The notes: generated by a model from the letters alone, not told the origin. A stretch of DNA of 64,000 bases from Chthoniobacterales bacterium (GCA_003244145.1 QHBM01000019.1:21426-85425), one strand, 5' to 3'. Shown: positions 26,307-36,584, numbered from the stretch's first letter. Numbers and translations: made by a program.

Positions 26307-27332
26307 TCAGGCACGGAATTGGTCGAGCATTTCCCGAAGCGCTTCGCCTAGCTGGAAGAGGGAATCGGTGTATCGATTGGAGGGAAGAGCGTCTAGCTCC
26401 GACTGGGCATCGCGGACCGATTCTTCACCGGCATCGACCGAGCCCTTTAGCGCGCCGTTCGGCGCATCCATGGTTAGCAGCTCGGTAATCCCGGTCGATT
26501 TTTCGTCGAGGATCAGTTCGCAATAGCGCTCGCGTTCCCCGGGCGGCGCCGAGCCGAGGAGCATGAGAATCGGCAAGGTCATTTTGCCTTTGCGCAAATC
26601 GGTTCCAAGCGTCTTGCCGATGTCGGTTTCGCTGCCGGCGATATCGAGGCAATCATCGTAAATCTGATAGGCCGCGCCGATTTTCCTTCCGAAATCTTTC
26701 AGGGTCCGGGTCGTCTCGGCGTCGGCGCCATTCAGGACCGCGCCCAGTTCGGCGGCGGCGGCAAAAAGGGATCCGGTTTTCATTTCGATGATGCGCTGAT
26801 AATCGTCGATGCCGAGGTGGAGATCGAAGCGGCGCTGCGTTTGGATGATTTCCCCAGAACAAACTTCCCGCGCCGCCCGCGCGATGACGCGGCTGATCTG
26901 GGCGTTGTCGAAATCGGTGGAGAGATTGAGCGCCTGCGCGAAAAGGCAATCGCCGAGGAGCACGCTCAAGGAATTTCCCCAGCGCGCATTTACCGTCGGC
27001 TGGGCGCGCCGCCGCTCGGCTTCATCCATGATGTCGTCGTGCACCAGCGTGGCGATGTGAATCAGCTCCACGATGACCGCCAGGTTCACATGTCCGGAGG
27101 TGATGCCGCCGCTGGCTCCGCCGCTCAGGAGCGCGACGAGCGGACGCAGCCGTTTGCCGCGGCCGCCGATGGCGTAAGTGACATAACCTTCGATCGCAGG
27201 ATCAAAGGCCGTCGCTTGCTGAATGATGCGGGATTCGACTTCCTCCAATTCCTTCTGCACGCCCAGGGCGACCTGCGCCAAAACCCCGCCGCGCGAGGTC
27301 GAAGCCGCGGGCGAATTTGCGAAAACTTCCAC
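26307..27332 (-). CDS. ispB: Polyprenyl diphosphate synthase (octaprenyl-type)
   Basis: A trans-prenyltransferase elongating FPP/GPP with IPP to the quinone side chain. The two Asp-rich motifs are visible: first LVHDDIMDEAERRR and second IYDDCLDIAGSE. GGRGKRLRPLV precedes them. It is 341 residues with a GTG start. The long-chain product fits the neighbouring quinone-linked sdhCAB. The specific chain length is not readable. Confidence 0.9.
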   Translation of the reverse strand: MEVFANSPAASTSRGGVLAQVALGVQKELEEVESRIIQQATAFDPAIEGYVTYAIGGRGKRLRPLVALLSGGASGGITSGHVNLAVIVELIHIATLVHDDIMDEAERRRAQPTVNARWGNSLSVLLGDCLFAQALNLSTDFDNAQISRVIARAAREVCSGEIIQTQRRFDLHLGIDDYQRIIEMKTGSLFAAAAELGAVLNGADAETTRTLKDFGRKIGAAYQIYDDCLDIAGSETDIGKTLGTDLRKGKMTLPILMLLGSAPPGERERYCELILDEKSTGITELLTMDAPNGALKGSVDAGEESVRDAQSELDALPSNRYTDSLFQLGEALREMLDQFRA

Positions 27333-27420
27333 AAGCGCACGATAGGAGGAGGGCTCATCCAGCGCAAGCTTCTCCCGCGAGCGACGTTCGATTGGCGGAG
27401 ACCGCCGAGGAGCGGGATTG

Positions 27421-27888
27421 CTATGAGGCGACGGCCGGCGCGGCGCTCTTCGCGGAAACCTTCTGGGCGAGCAGGATTCCGAAATTAAAGAGCAATTGCA
27501 CCGCGGCCGGAGAAGCGAAAAACAAATCCCGCAGCGTATCGGGAGGAATCGTCCACAGAATCACTTCACCTTCCGCAAACGCTTCTTCGTCGGAAGGGGC
27601 GCGGTGGAAGACCTCGCGCTCGCCATACCATTGGCCGGGTCCGAGTGTGGCGACGTGCGCCTTGCCGAAGTTGTCGTTCCGGCGCGAAATGTTCACGCGA
27701 CCCGAGATGACGCAAAAGATGTAATCCACCGGCTGCCCGGCGCTGGCGATCGTCTGCTGGTTGTATTCAACGAAGGTTCCGCAGAGCTGAAGCTCCGCGA
27801 TAAATTCCGCGTTTACGCCCGTGAGCAATCCATCGCGCGGCAGACTCAACTGGCGGGCCCGCGCTTGTTGTTCGGAAAGAATATTCAT
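27421..27888 (-). CDS. Cyclic-nucleotide-binding-domain protein without a DNA-binding domain
   Basis: The 155 residues contain only a cNMP-binding beta-roll (FVEYNQQTIASAGQPVDYIFCVISGRV...LGPGQWYGEREVF) and a terminal helix. No Crp-type helix-turn-helix follows, so it is unlikely to be a transcription factor alone. It sits between lplA and ispB on the same strand. A role as a sensor subunit or partner protein is possible; no partner is evident. Confidence 0.8.
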   Translation of the reverse strand: MNILSEQQARARQLSLPRDGLLTGVNAEFIAELQLCGTFVEYNQQTIASAGQPVDYIFCVISGRVNISRRNDNFGKAHVATLGPGQWYGEREVFHRAPSDEEAFAEGEVILWTIPPDTLRDLFFASPAAVQLLFNFGILLAQKVSAKSAAPAVAS

Positions 27889-27948
27889 GGCGACCGAAAC
27901 GTCAGCGACCGGAATACATCAACCTGGCCGCGGAAACAATCCGTTATC

Positions 27949-28608
27949 TTAGCGGCGCAGCAACCATTCCGGCGTTCCGTATTTCGTGACTGCGATCGCG
28001 CCGGCGCGTTCGATCACAGCCGGCGAAAAGGTTTGACGTTCGAACCGATCGCAAACGATTCGCGCGAAGTCTTCCTTGAAACGGCCCGGCAAATTGGCCC
28101 GTTGAACGCTGCCCTGGTGCAGTAATCCGGCGCGAGATCGCCGATGCGCGGCACCCGCAATCTTTTGGCCTCCGCTGATCACGTCTGCTTGCACCGGGTT
28201 CGCAAAGCAGTTCTCGGAAATCTTCGGCGGGGCCGAGGGCGCCAGCGTCGCCTCGATGCCGTTGGCTTCCAGTGCGCGCCGGATCGCATCGTGCAAGGCG
28301 GAGTAGATTTCCAGCGATGAACGCGCGAGAAAGGGATGCGCTGTGGGAATGATCATGGAGTAGGTCAGATCATTTCCGTGCAGAACAATTCCGCCCCCGG
28401 TCCAGCGGCGAACAATTTCTCGTTCGCTTTGCCGATCCGAAACATCGGCATACGAACCAAAATACCCGAAGGAAAGTGCGGGACTGAGCCACCGATAAAA
28501 TCGCAGTGCGGGAGTGGCGGTGCTCTCGAGCAAGGCCTCATCTACTGCCATGTTCAACGCAGCCGGTTTCGCTTCGAGATCGTCGTAAAGAAGAAGCTCG
28601 TCGAGCAT
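27949..28608 (-). CDS. Lipoate-protein ligase A-family protein
   Basis: A 219-residue BPL/LplA/LipB-fold acyltransferase that attaches lipoate or octanoate to E2/H proteins. Motifs are ALNMAVDEALLE, the substrate loop VRRWTGGGIVLHGNDLTYS, CFANPVQADVISGGQKIAG with the lysine, and GLLHQGSV. It lacks the C-terminal accessory domain of E. coli LplA, so it may be an LipM/LipL-like transferase. It starts 6 bases after the pyrF stop, suggesting co-transcription. Confidence 0.85.
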   Translation of the reverse strand: MLDELLLYDDLEAKPAALNMAVDEALLESTATPALRFYRWLSPALSFGYFGSYADVSDRQSEREIVRRWTGGGIVLHGNDLTYSMIIPTAHPFLARSSLEIYSALHDAIRRALEANGIEATLAPSAPPKISENCFANPVQADVISGGQKIAGAAHRRSRAGLLHQGSVQRANLPGRFKEDFARIVCDRFERQTFSPAVIERAGAIAVTKYGTPEWLLRR

Positions 28609-28614
28609 GAAGCG

Positions 28615-29319
28615 TTAATCGCCGATCTCAGCCAGAAGACGTTCGACCGCAGCGGGAGGATCTGCGTGCGCAGTAATCGGGCGTCCGATGACGAGATAAT
28701 CGGCGCCGCTTTTAAGCGCTTCATCCGGCGTGGTGAACCGTTTTTGGTCGTCCGCTGCCGCCCACGCGGGACGAACGCCCGGCGTGACCAGCGTCATCTC
28801 CTCGCCGAGGCACTCGCGCAGAGCGCGCACTTCCTGCGGGCTCGTGATCAATCCATCCACGCCGCATTTCTGCCCGAGCTCCGCCAGGCGCACAACATGA
28901 GCCTGGAGCTCCTCCGCGATTCCGATTTCGCCGAGCGTCTCCTGATTTGCGCTGGTCAAAACGGTAACGCCGAGCAACGAAAGGTCCGGCGATTTCGCTT
29001 CGACCGCGGCCTGAAGCATGGCGCTTCCTCCACTTAGATGAACGGTGAGCATCTGCACACCGAGTTCGCCCGCCGCCGCGACGGCCTTCGCGACTGTGTT
29101 CGGAATGTCATGCAGCTTTAGGTCGAGAAATATTTTGGCACCCGTCGCGGCGACAGCCTGGACAATGGCCGGGCCGGCCACGGTATAGAGTTGGAGCCCG
29201 ATTTTGTAGATGGAAATGGAACCCGACAAAACCGAGACGAGAGCGAGCGCTTTGGCCTGTGTCGGAAAATCGAGCGCCACGATCAATCGGTCCCGGGCGC
29301 TGAGCGTGGACGACTTCAT
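28615..29319 (-). CDS. pyrF: Orotidine 5'-phosphate decarboxylase
   Basis: Last step of UMP synthesis. From the ATG at 29319 it is 234 residues, normal for the bacterial type 1 family. The catalytic block FLDLKLHDIPNTV contains the Lys-Asp array. RLIVALDF opens the barrel, and VTPGVRPAW plus YLVIGRPIT form the phosphate-binding end. The frame is open upstream to 29403, but the later start gives the canonical N-terminus. It is divergent from ispE, with 37 bases between starts. Confidence 0.95.
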   Translation of the reverse strand: MKSSTLSARDRLIVALDFPTQAKALALVSVLSGSISIYKIGLQLYTVAGPAIVQAVAATGAKIFLDLKLHDIPNTVAKAVAAAGELGVQMLTVHLSGGSAMLQAAVEAKSPDLSLLGVTVLTSANQETLGEIGIAEELQAHVVRLAELGQKCGVDGLITSPQEVRALRECLGEEMTLVTPGVRPAWAAADDQKRFTTPDEALKSGADYLVIGRPITAHADPPAAVERLLAEIGD

Positions 29320-29356
29320 TCTGTAATTCGGAGAAGATTTATGGAGAGATAAAGGT

Positions 29357-30196
29357 ATGCAGCTTTTGGCGCCGGCGAAGATCAATCTTTTTTTCGAGAT
29401 CAAGGGCCGGCGCTCCGACGGCTTTCATGAAATCGAAACGTTGATGGCGCCGACTTCATTGTCGGACCGGCTGACGATCGAAAAGGAACCGGACGGGAAA
29501 AAGGCTCTCCATTTTTCCTGCGACGATCCGTCGCTGCCGGCAGGCGACGACAATCTTGTTGTGCGCGCGGTGAAAATTTTTCGAGAGAAAACCGGAATCG
29601 ATGGCGGAGTCAGGATCGCGCTTGAAAAGATAATTCCACATGGCGCCGGGTTGGGTGGCGGGAGCAGTGACGCGGCGGCCACTTTGATGGGACTAAACGA
29701 CTTGTTCGGATCGAATCTTAATCAAGAGGATCTCATTGAGCTCGCCGCGCAGCTCGGATCGGATGTGCCGTTTTTTCTCCTGCGCTCCGCGGCGATTTGC
29801 ACTGGACGAGGCGAGATCGTTAGCGCGACGCGGTTGCCGAAGAACTTTTTCCTGTTGCTCGCGAAACCAGACTTCGGCGTGCCGACGCCATGGGCCTACG
29901 GGTGCTGGAAAGATTCGCGGCCGTTGCCAGGGATGGATTATGGCGCGCAGGAGTTTTCCGGCGCGCGCTTCGTGAACGATCTTGAACGGCCCGTCTTCGA
30001 AAAGTTTGTTCTGCTTGCGCATTTGAAGGCGTGGCTTCGGCAACAGGAAGAGGTAGGCGCCGCGTTGCTCTCCGGTTCGGGTTCGACCGTGTTTGCGGTG
30101 CTGCATGAGAACGCCGATCCGCGAGCGTTGAGCGAAAAAATTTGCGCCGAGGTTGATCCGAGAATGTGGACGCTTCCGTGCGAGACGCTCGGCTAA
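29357..30196 (+). CDS. ispE: 4-diphosphocytidyl-2-C-methyl-D-erythritol kinase
   Basis: A GHMP kinase in the MEP isoprenoid pathway. It is 279 residues. The start APAKINLFFEIKGRRSDGFH is diagnostic and the ATP loop is PHGAGLGGGSSDAAATL near residue 95. The third motif is LLSGSGSTVFAVL near 230. Together with ispB nearby it supplies isoprenoid precursors. Its stop interlocks with the sdhB stop on the opposite strand (CTAA, 30193-30196). Confidence 0.95.
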   Translation: MQLLAPAKINLFFEIKGRRSDGFHEIETLMAPTSLSDRLTIEKEPDGKKALHFSCDDPSLPAGDDNLVVRAVKIFREKTGIDGGVRIALEKIIPHGAGLGGGSSDAAATLMGLNDLFGSNLNQEDLIELAAQLGSDVPFFLLRSAAICTGRGEIVSATRLPKNFFLLLAKPDFGVPTPWAYGCWKDSRPLPGMDYGAQEFSGARFVNDLERPVFEKFVLLAHLKAWLRQQEEVGAALLSGSGSTVFAVLHENADPRALSEKICAEVDPRMWTLPCETLG

Positions 30197-30948
30197 TCCC
30201 CAGCTTCTTGGCGGAGGCTGGCGACCGCGTACTCGCGATTGAGTTTTGCGATCAGGCTGGCGCTGATTTTCGCCGGACAAACGGCTTCGCATTCGTAGGT
30301 GTTAGTGCAATTGCCAAAGCCTTCGCCATCCATCGCGGTAACCATTTTCAAAACCCGCCGCGTTCGTTCCGGCTGGCCCTGCGGGAGGAAGGCAAGATGC
30401 GAAACTTTCGCGGCCGTGAAAAGCATCGCGGAAGCATTAGGGCAAGCCGCCGCGCAGGCGCCGCAACCGATGCAGGCCGCGGCTTCCATTGCGCGATCCG
30501 CGTTCTGTTTCGGGATCGGCGTTGAATTCGCTTCCGGGGCCGAGCCCGCGCGGGCCGCCACGAAACCGCCCGCTTGCACGATGCGATCGAGCGCTCTGCG
30601 ATCGACCACGAGATCTTTGATGAGTGGAAATGGTTTAGCCCGGAAAGGCTCGACCACGATCGTGGCTCCATCCTTGAATCGCCGCATGTAAAGCTCGCAG
30701 GCCGCGCCCGGATGATCGGGCCCATGCGCTTCTCCGTTGATCGTGAGCGAGCAAGTGCCGCAGATGCCCTCGCGACAATCGGAATCGAACGCGATCGGTT
30801 CTTCGCCGCCGAGGACGAGCCGCTCGTTCACCGCGTCGAGCATTTCGAGGAACGACGTATTCGGCGAAACGTCGCTCGCTTCGTAGGTGACGAGCTTGCC
30901 CTTCGTCTTCGGGTCTTTCTGCCGCCAAACTTTAAGTTTGAATTTCAC
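30193..30948 (-). CDS. sdhB: Succinate dehydrogenase/fumarate reductase iron-sulfur subunit
   Basis: Carries electrons from the flavoprotein to quinone. It is 251 residues. The [2Fe-2S] cysteines are in [15 protein letters not shown] with a further C about 15 residues on. The [4Fe-4S] motif is [15 protein letters not shown], and the [3Fe-4S] and last Cys are in [11 protein letters not shown]. It overlaps sdhA by 4 bases (ATGA) as the last gene of sdhCAB. Confidence 0.95.
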   Translation of the reverse strand: MKFKLKVWRQKDPKTKGKLVTYEASDVSPNTSFLEMLDAVNERLVLGGEEPIAFDSDCREGICGTCSLTINGEAHGPDHPGAACELYMRRFKDGATIVVEPFRAKPFPLIKDLVVDRRALDRIVQAGGFVAARAGSAPEANSTPIPKQNADRAMEAAACIGCGACAAACPNASAMLFTAAKVSHLAFLPQGQPERTRRVLKMVTAMDGEGFGNCTNTYECEAVCPAKISASLIAKLNREYAVASLRQEAGD

Positions 30949-32870
30949 TTATAGCTCCTTTGGGTGAGCTGCACGGTTTCAAAAACGAGCGGCTCGCGAT
31001 GCAACTTTGGGGCAGCCGCGGAACCGTTGCCCTGATATTCCCACGCAAAAACATCCGCGAAATTTTCGTCGTCGCGGAGCGCTTCGCCATCCGGCGTCTG
31101 ATGTTCCTCACGAAAATGTCCGCCGCACGATTCGTCGCGGGTAAGCGCATCGATGCACATAAGCTCGCCAAATTCGAGGAAGTCGGCCACGCGTCCAGCG
31201 CGCTCGAGTGATTGGTTGAACTCCTCACCGTCTCCGGGCACCCGCACATCGCGCCAAAATTCTTCTCGCAGTTGCGGAATCCTGGCGAGCGCTTCGCGCA
31301 AACCCGCGGCGTTCCGCGCCATCCCGCATTTGTCCCACAGAAGGAGACCCAGCTCGCGATGAAAAGAATCGACCGAACGTTTGCCGTTGATCGAAAGAAG
31401 TTTTTTAGTGCGCGCGTCGACCTCGTCCAGGGCCTGGCGAAATTCCGGACGATCAGTCGCGGGGCGTTTGCCGATTTGTCCCGCGAGATAACCCGGGAGC
31501 GTGTAAGGCAAAACGAAATAGCCATCGGCGAGCCCTTGCATGAGCGCGCTCGCGCCCAGGCGGTTCGCGCCGTGATCCGAAAAATTCGCTTCGCCGATTA
31601 CATGCAGCCCGGGCACGTTGCTCATCAGGTTATAATCGACCCACAAACCGCCCATGGTATAATGGACCGCGGGATAAATGCGCATCGGGCGCTCGTAGGC
31701 ATTTTCGCCGGTAATCTTTTCGTAGATGTCAAAGAGATTTCCGTAACGTTCGCAGATGGTGTTTGCTCCGAGGCGCGCGATCGCGTCGGCGAAATCGAGA
31801 TAGACGCCGCGCCCGCTTTCGCCCACGCCGCGGCCTTCATCGCAAACTTCTTTCGCACTCCGCGACGAGATATCGCGCGGAGCCAGATTGCCGAAGCTCG
31901 GATATTTGCGCTCGAGATAATAATCGCGCTCCGCTTCCGGAATCTGGTTTGGCGCGCGGGTGTCGCCGGGTTTTTTCGGAACCCAGACGCGGCCGTCGTT
32001 GCGAAGCGACTCCGACATCAAGGTTAACTTCGACTGATTTTGTCCCGTGACCGGGATGCAGGTTGGGTGAATCTGGGTGTAACAAGGGTTGGCGAAGAGG
32101 GCGCCCTTTTTGTAGGCGCGATAGGTGGCGGTGACGTTGCAGCCGCGCGCATTGGTCGAGAGATAAAAAACGTTTCCGTAGCCGCCGGTGGCGAGGACGA
32201 CGGCGTCGCCTGAGTGCGCTTCGATTTTTCCCGTGACCAGATTGCGGGTGATGATGCCCTTGGCGTGTCCATCGATCAGAACGAGATCGAGCATTTCGGT
32301 CTGCGGAAACATTTCGACCGTGCCGGCGTCGATCTGGCGGCAAAGGGCCTGGTAAGCGCCGAGGAGAAGTTGCTGGCCGGTTTGCCCGCGCGCGTAAAAC
32401 GTGCGCGAGACTTGCGCGCCGCCGAAGGATCGGTTCGCGAGCAAGCCGCCGTATTCCCGCGCGAAGGGGACGCCCTGCTCGACGCATTGGTCGATGATCA
32501 AATTGCTGACTTCGGCGAGACGATAAACGTTCGCTTCGCGGGAGCGGAAGTCGCCGCCCTTGATCGTGTCGTAAAACAAACGGAAGACGCTGTCGCCGTC
32601 GTTCTGATAATTTTTCGCGGCGTTGATGCCGCCCTGCGCGGCGATGCTGTGAGCCCGGCGCGGGCTGTCCTGATAACAGAAGCATTTCACGTTGTAGCCG
32701 AGCTCGCCGAGCGTGGCTGCCGTTGAGCCGCCGGCCAGGCCGCTGCCGACCACGATGATCTCGAATTTCCGGCGGTTGTTCGGAGCGACCAGCCGCGAGT
32801 GATCTTTATGATTGGTCCATTTCTCCGCGAGCGGGCCTGAGGGGATTTTGGAATCCAGACTTCCGATCAT
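30945..32870 (-). CDS. sdhA: Succinate dehydrogenase/fumarate reductase flavoprotein subunit
   Basis: The FAD-binding catalytic subunit. From the ATG at 32870 it is 641 residues. The FAD Rossmann motif is [15 protein letters not shown]. The covalent-flavin histidine is in [14 protein letters not shown], and the active-site block is [12 protein letters not shown]. Size and sequence style match the Bacteroides/Wolinella-like SdhA/FrdA group. The start overlaps the sdhC stop (ATGA), fixing the order C-A-B. Confidence 0.95.
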   Translation of the reverse strand: MIGSLDSKIPSGPLAEKWTNHKDHSRLVAPNNRRKFEIIVVGSGLAGGSTAATLGELGYNVKCFCYQDSPRRAHSIAAQGGINAAKNYQNDGDSVFRLFYDTIKGGDFRSREANVYRLAEVSNLIIDQCVEQGVPFAREYGGLLANRSFGGAQVSRTFYARGQTGQQLLLGAYQALCRQIDAGTVEMFPQTEMLDLVLIDGHAKGIITRNLVTGKIEAHSGDAVVLATGGYGNVFYLSTNARGCNVTATYRAYKKGALFANPCYTQIHPTCIPVTGQNQSKLTLMSESLRNDGRVWVPKKPGDTRAPNQIPEAERDYYLERKYPSFGNLAPRDISSRSAKEVCDEGRGVGESGRGVYLDFADAIARLGANTICERYGNLFDIYEKITGENAYERPMRIYPAVHYTMGGLWVDYNLMSNVPGLHVIGEANFSDHGANRLGASALMQGLADGYFVLPYTLPGYLAGQIGKRPATDRPEFRQALDEVDARTKKLLSINGKRSVDSFHRELGLLLWDKCGMARNAAGLREALARIPQLREEFWRDVRVPGDGEEFNQSLERAGRVADFLEFGELMCIDALTRDESCGGHFREEHQTPDGEALRDDENFADVFAWEYQGNGSAAAPKLHREPLVFETVQLTQRSYK

Positions 32871-33562
32871 AACTGTTGGGCCGGCTTCAGTAGATGGAGT
32901 AAAACCGCGACCGGGATTGAGGTGTAACCGACAAAAATTAACCACGCCAGGATGCGGCCTGCCGCGGCGAGGCGCGGGGTGAGTTTTTGGTCATTCAAAC
33001 CTAACGACTGAAAGAAACTCGAGGTGCCGTGGGTCAAATGCAGGGTGAGCAGAAAAAGTCCGATGACGTAGAACGCGGAGGCGTACGGATTCTGAAAGCC
33101 GTAAACCATCATGGAATAGACGTCGTAACGATTCAGAGGGTCCGCCTTGAGGAGGAGGAAGCGGGGATCGGTCACCCGCACCGTGAAATGCGCGAGGTGA
33201 TAAAGGATAAAGGCGAGCACGATCAGTCCGCTTAAGGCCATGGAGCGAGAGGCGAAGGTCGCTTTGACGTAGTCCTTTTTCGTGTAATGGACCGGCCGGG
33301 CGCGCCGGTTTTCAATCGCCAGACTGATGGTGAAAAAAATGTGCACGAGCAGATTCACGAGCAGAAAAGCCCTGATGATCCAGAGCAGGGGGCCGAGCGC
33401 GCGCAAATGTTCGGCGTAGGAATTTACCCAGTCCGGGCCGAGAAAAATCTGGAGGTTGCCCAGGAGATGGCCTATGACGAAAGCGATGAGGACCACGCCG
33501 GTCACCGCCACGATCATTTTCTTGCCGACGGATGAACGAGAAAATGAAGAGAGTGCGGTCAC
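32867..33562 (-). CDS. sdhC: Succinate dehydrogenase cytochrome b558-type membrane subunit
   Basis: The 231 residues have five hydrophobic segments, the single-subunit cytochrome b of the SdhCAB type that anchors SdhAB and reduces or oxidises quinone. Candidate heme-ligand histidines lie in [10 protein letters not shown] (H32), LLVHIFF, LYHLAHF and LTLHLTHG. It is the first gene of the operon. A divergent promoter region separates it from the membrane-protein gene at 33737. Confidence 0.9.
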   Translation of the reverse strand: MTALSSFSRSSVGKKMIVAVTGVVLIAFVIGHLLGNLQIFLGPDWVNSYAEHLRALGPLLWIIRAFLLVNLLVHIFFTISLAIENRRARPVHYTKKDYVKATFASRSMALSGLIVLAFILYHLAHFTVRVTDPRFLLLKADPLNRYDVYSMMVYGFQNPYASAFYVIGLFLLTLHLTHGTSSFFQSLGLNDQKLTPRLAAAGRILAWLIFVGYTSIPVAVLLHLLKPAQQL

Positions 33563-33602
33563 AGGCTTGGCAAGCTCCAGCCGTTAGGCCGCTGGATAGC
33601 TG

Positions 33603-33630
33603 AAATTAGAAGTCGGCCAATTGGTGTCAA
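33603..33630 (-). promoter_or_regulatory. sdhC: Candidate sigma-70 promoter for sdhCAB
   Basis: On the minus strand TTGACA (33625-33630) is followed after 16 bases by TAATTT (33603-33608), placing a start about 35 bases before the sdhC ATG. The -35 is a perfect consensus and the -10 is weak. Confidence 0.45.
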
Positions 33631-33681
33631 GCTCACGCGGCTCGCTTGAACGGTTCGAGCCCTCTTTCTTCCAGAAGAAAT

Positions 33682-33710
33682 TGACCAAAAATTTCCACTA
33701 AGATACAATC
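33682..33710 (+). promoter_or_regulatory. Strong sigma-70-like promoter for the surface region
   Basis: TTGACC (33682-33687), exactly 17 bases, then TACAAT (33705-33710): five of six consensus bases in each box. Transcription would begin near 33717, about 20 bases before the GTG at 33737. Confidence 0.6.
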
Positions 33711-33736
33711 CGCCAGCAAAAGAGCGGTGGCACGTT

Positions 33737-35566
33737 GTGGGCAGCATTTCCCCCGCTGCAAAAAGGGGGGTGGCCCGCGGAAAAGTCGTGCACGACGCAT
33801 TATCTCAGCTCAAGCCGGTAACGGGGCGCTCCATGGTTCTGCCACTGGTAACTTTCTGTGCCGCGGCCCTGCCCGTTCTCTACCTGCTTTTTCTCGTCCA
33901 CCGTTACGCCGTGCCGATTCCCGCGCTGGACGATTGGGAAATGGCGCCGTTGGTCGTGAAGGCGCACCGGGGCGGTCTGACGTTCTTCGATCTGTTTGAG
34001 CAGCAACAGGAGTCCCGGACTTTCTTCCCCAAACTTATCTTCATCCTCTTTTCATTCGGGCGGCATTGGGATGTGCGGGTTGAAATGATGCTGTCGATTT
34101 TTTTTTGCTGCCTGACCTCGCTCGGAATTTATTTTCTGCTCAAGAAATCCGCTTTATCGGGCGTCGCCGCCGCGGCGGTATTTATTCTGGTGGTTCTGCT
34201 GATCTTTTCCCCGGTTCAGGAAGAGTTATGGCTGCTCGCCTCGGGTTTTCCCTCCTTTATCCCCGCCCTGTGCATCGTCGCAGGGTTGGTCGTGATTCGA
34301 ACGAACGTTTCCGTCGCTGCAAAATTTTCGCTCTGCCTGGTCCTGGCTTTTTTCAGCAGCTTTTCCCTGGCGAACGGCGTCCTCGCCTGGGGATTGACCT
34401 TTCCCGTCCTGTTCCTTACACAACGGAATCCCGCATGGAAAGGGTGGCTCGGCTCATGGCTAACAGCGGGTGTGATCTGTGCGGCCATTTACTTCTGGAA
34501 GTTTCGGCCCCAAGATGAACTGCCGCAGTTTGCGCCACCTGAATCGCCGCCGGTTTACCTGCAATACCTTTGTGCGTTTTTGGGTTCTGGCTTGGCTCGC
34601 GTTGGCAACGAGCATCCTCTGGCGGTAGCGAGCTTCGTCGGTGCATTGCTCCTTCTCGGTTATCTCGCGGTCCTGACTCACGTCATTTTCTGTTTTCGCG
34701 ATGCGGAACATCGCGCCCGAGTTTTACCCTGGCTCGCGCTGGGGATGTATTCGATCGGCAGCGGATGTCTGGCGGCAATGGGCCGGATCGGCTGGGGCGT
34801 TTCCCAGGCGCTCGAATCGCGTTATGTGACCTTCTCGCTTTACCTGACGGTGGCCATGATTGCGCTGATTGCCATTCTTGCCGAGCGGCTTTCGAAAGTG
34901 CATCGCAGTGCCGGCGCGCGTCTGACTTTTTTCACCGCAGTCATTTTCTTCGGGGCCAGTTATCTGACGCTGGAATTGCTCTGCGCGGCGGCCTCCGTTC
35001 CATTGTTTCGGGTGCGCTCCGCTGCGCTGCATCTCGGACACGGCGCCATCTTGTTCAACCAAGTGCTGGATACGTCGGAAACCATCAAGCTGGTCAACTT
35101 TCCCCGGCCGCATTTTGTCCGGCAGAATGCAGACGCGCTGGATCGGCTGCATTTGCTGAAGACGCCGTTGATTCGTACTAAAGAGATTCAAGCCCTTCGC
35201 CATAGCGACAACGAGGACCCCTCGGCAGTTGGTTGGTTCGATGGTCTCGCGCCGTCGGGGCAAGATCTGGCAACAGCGTGGGGCTGGGCGGCGCTGGTCG
35301 GGAGGGGGAGACCGGCGGATTGTGTGGTCCTCGCTTACAGCAATAAACGTGGAGAATGGATTGCGTTTGCCTTGTCGAACGCGGTCGTGAGCCGGCCGGA
35401 TGTTGCGAAAGTTCTGGAGAGTCCGGAGCAACTTTGGACCGGATGGCAGGCGACTTTTCATCGAGGCGCGGTGCCCGAGGGGGCAAAGATTTCCGCATGG
35501 GCGGTCGATGCGAAAGACGGCAAGCTTTATCGCCTCAAGGAGAATGCGCAGGTGCCGAAACTCTAA
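33737..35566 (+). CDS. Polytopic membrane protein with C-terminal soluble domain (paralogue 1 of 3)
   Basis: 609 residues with about ten membrane segments, then a soluble region from about 480. The first periplasmic loop holds ALDDWE...ESRTFFPKL...HWDVRVEM, the layout of an integral-membrane glycosyltransferase-like protein (GT39/GT-C style, with a paired acidic site). The family is not certain. The genes at 46601 and 48436 share the layout: an [DE]-x-W-[DE] loop, a PxQxE/xENxxxGF loop, LANGVLAW, and a soluble end with RPDVAKV. The start is GTG at 33737, next to a good promoter; ATG 33833 is an alternative. Confidence 0.7.
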   Translation: MGSISPAAKRGVARGKVVHDALSQLKPVTGRSMVLPLVTFCAAALPVLYLLFLVHRYAVPIPALDDWEMAPLVVKAHRGGLTFFDLFEQQQESRTFFPKLIFILFSFGRHWDVRVEMMLSIFFCCLTSLGIYFLLKKSALSGVAAAAVFILVVLLIFSPVQEELWLLASGFPSFIPALCIVAGLVVIRTNVSVAAKFSLCLVLAFFSSFSLANGVLAWGLTFPVLFLTQRNPAWKGWLGSWLTAGVICAAIYFWKFRPQDELPQFAPPESPPVYLQYLCAFLGSGLARVGNEHPLAVASFVGALLLLGYLAVLTHVIFCFRDAEHRARVLPWLALGMYSIGSGCLAAMGRIGWGVSQALESRYVTFSLYLTVAMIALIAILAERLSKVHRSAGARLTFFTAVIFFGASYLTLELLCAAASVPLFRVRSAALHLGHGAILFNQVLDTSETIKLVNFPRPHFVRQNADALDRLHLLKTPLIRTKEIQALRHSDNEDPSAVGWFDGLAPSGQDLATAWGWAALVGRGRPADCVVLAYSNKRGEWIAFALSNAVVSRPDVAKVLESPEQLWTGWQATFHRGAVPEGAKISAWAVDAKDGKLYRLKENAQVPKL

Positions 35567-35640
35567 GCACCGGCTTGACGGCATCTCTCCTGCTTAAAGA
35601 GACACGGACGTTAGTTAGGGCGGTCCTTCGGAACCCATGT

Positions 35641-36576
35641 ATGCACAATTTGCTGGATTTATTTCTGCAATCGCGTAAAACACGCGAGGTGTTTCGTTGC
35701 TGCCAGTCAATTCGCGATAGCTTTTTGGACTTGGGGCAAAGTGCTCGCGCTGTCGCGTTCTTATTCGCTGTTCTCAGCGTCTTCGCTGCAAGTGCGCTAG
35801 CCCAAGGCCCGCCAGCAATCCGTCTCGCGAATATTTCGACACGATTGGCAGTCGGGACCGGCAGTAACGTGCTGATCGGGGGGTTCATCATTACAGGTTC
35901 GCAGCCCAAGAAAGTGATGCTGCGCGGGCTCGGCCCATCGTTGCCAGTGATCGCGAACCTGGCCGATCCCGTTCTGGAATTGCACGACTCCTCCAGCACG
36001 CTCGCGGTTACGGACAACTGGAGAGACACCCAACAAGACGAGCTGCGGGCCACAACAATTCAGCCGCGCAACGACCACGAGTCGGCCCTGGTGAAGGTCC
36101 TAAATCCCGGCGCCTACACGGTTATTCTGTCGGGGAAAGGTGGAACAACCGGCGTCGGCCTGGTGGAGGTCTATGATCTGGATGGAAGCGTAGATTCGAA
36201 GCTGGCAAACATTGCGACACGCGGCTTCGTTGACACGGGCGACAATGTTCTGATTGGCGGAACAATCGTCGTCGGCAGCGGCACTACCACCGTGCTCTTT
36301 CGCGCCATTGGGCCGAGTCTGATTAGCGTGCTGCCAAACGCTCTGCGAGATACGACGCTCGAGCTGCACGACCAGCAAGGGGGCCTCATCGCGGCTAACG
36401 ACAACTGGCAAGACAACACCAACGCTGCTGACATCCTGGCGACCAAGATAGCGCCGTCTGACCCGCGTGAAGCTGCCATCCTTCGTGAGCTTTCTCCAGG
36501 AAATTACACCGCCATCGTACGGGGCAAGGACAACAGCACCGGCGTCGGGCTAATCGAGGCATACCAGATTAAGTGA
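35641..36576 (+). CDS. Secreted protein consisting only of the paired module
   Basis: From the ATG at 35641, 311 residues: a long N-terminal signal with hydrophobic core AVAFLFAVLSVFAASALAQ (about 37-56), then just two ~125-residue modules (35830-36207 and 36208-36573). Landmarks are NISTRL...NVLIGG...LRGLGPSL...LELHD...DNW...PGAYTVI...EVYDL, then NIATRG...EAYQIK. The two modules are the same subtypes, in the same order, as in the other two module proteins. It may be a free adaptor or anchor protein. The RCC1-repeat gene begins at or within its stop codon, so they are probably co-translated. Confidence 0.75.
   Translation: MHNLLDLFLQSRKTREVFRCCQSIRDSFLDLGQSARAVAFLFAVLSVFAASALAQGPPAIRLANISTRLAVGTGSNVLIGGFIITGSQPKKVMLRGLGPSLPVIANLADPVLELHDSSSTLAVTDNWRDTQQDELRATTIQPRNDHESALVKVLNPGAYTVILSGKGGTTGVGLVEVYDLDGSVDSKLANIATRGFVDTGDNVLIGGTIVVGSGTTTVLFRAIGPSLISVLPNALRDTTLELHDQQGGLIAANDNWQDNTNAADILATKIAPSDPREAAILRELSPGNYTAIVRGKDNSTGVGLIEAYQIK
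35830..36573 (+). repeat. Two copies of the shared module (protein 2)
   Basis: Copy 1 begins NISTRLAVGTG at 35830 and copy 2 NIATRGFVDTG at 36208. They align without gaps over the landmarks listed for the modules at 2861-3610. Confidence 0.85.
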
Positions 36577-36584
36577 GCCGATAT

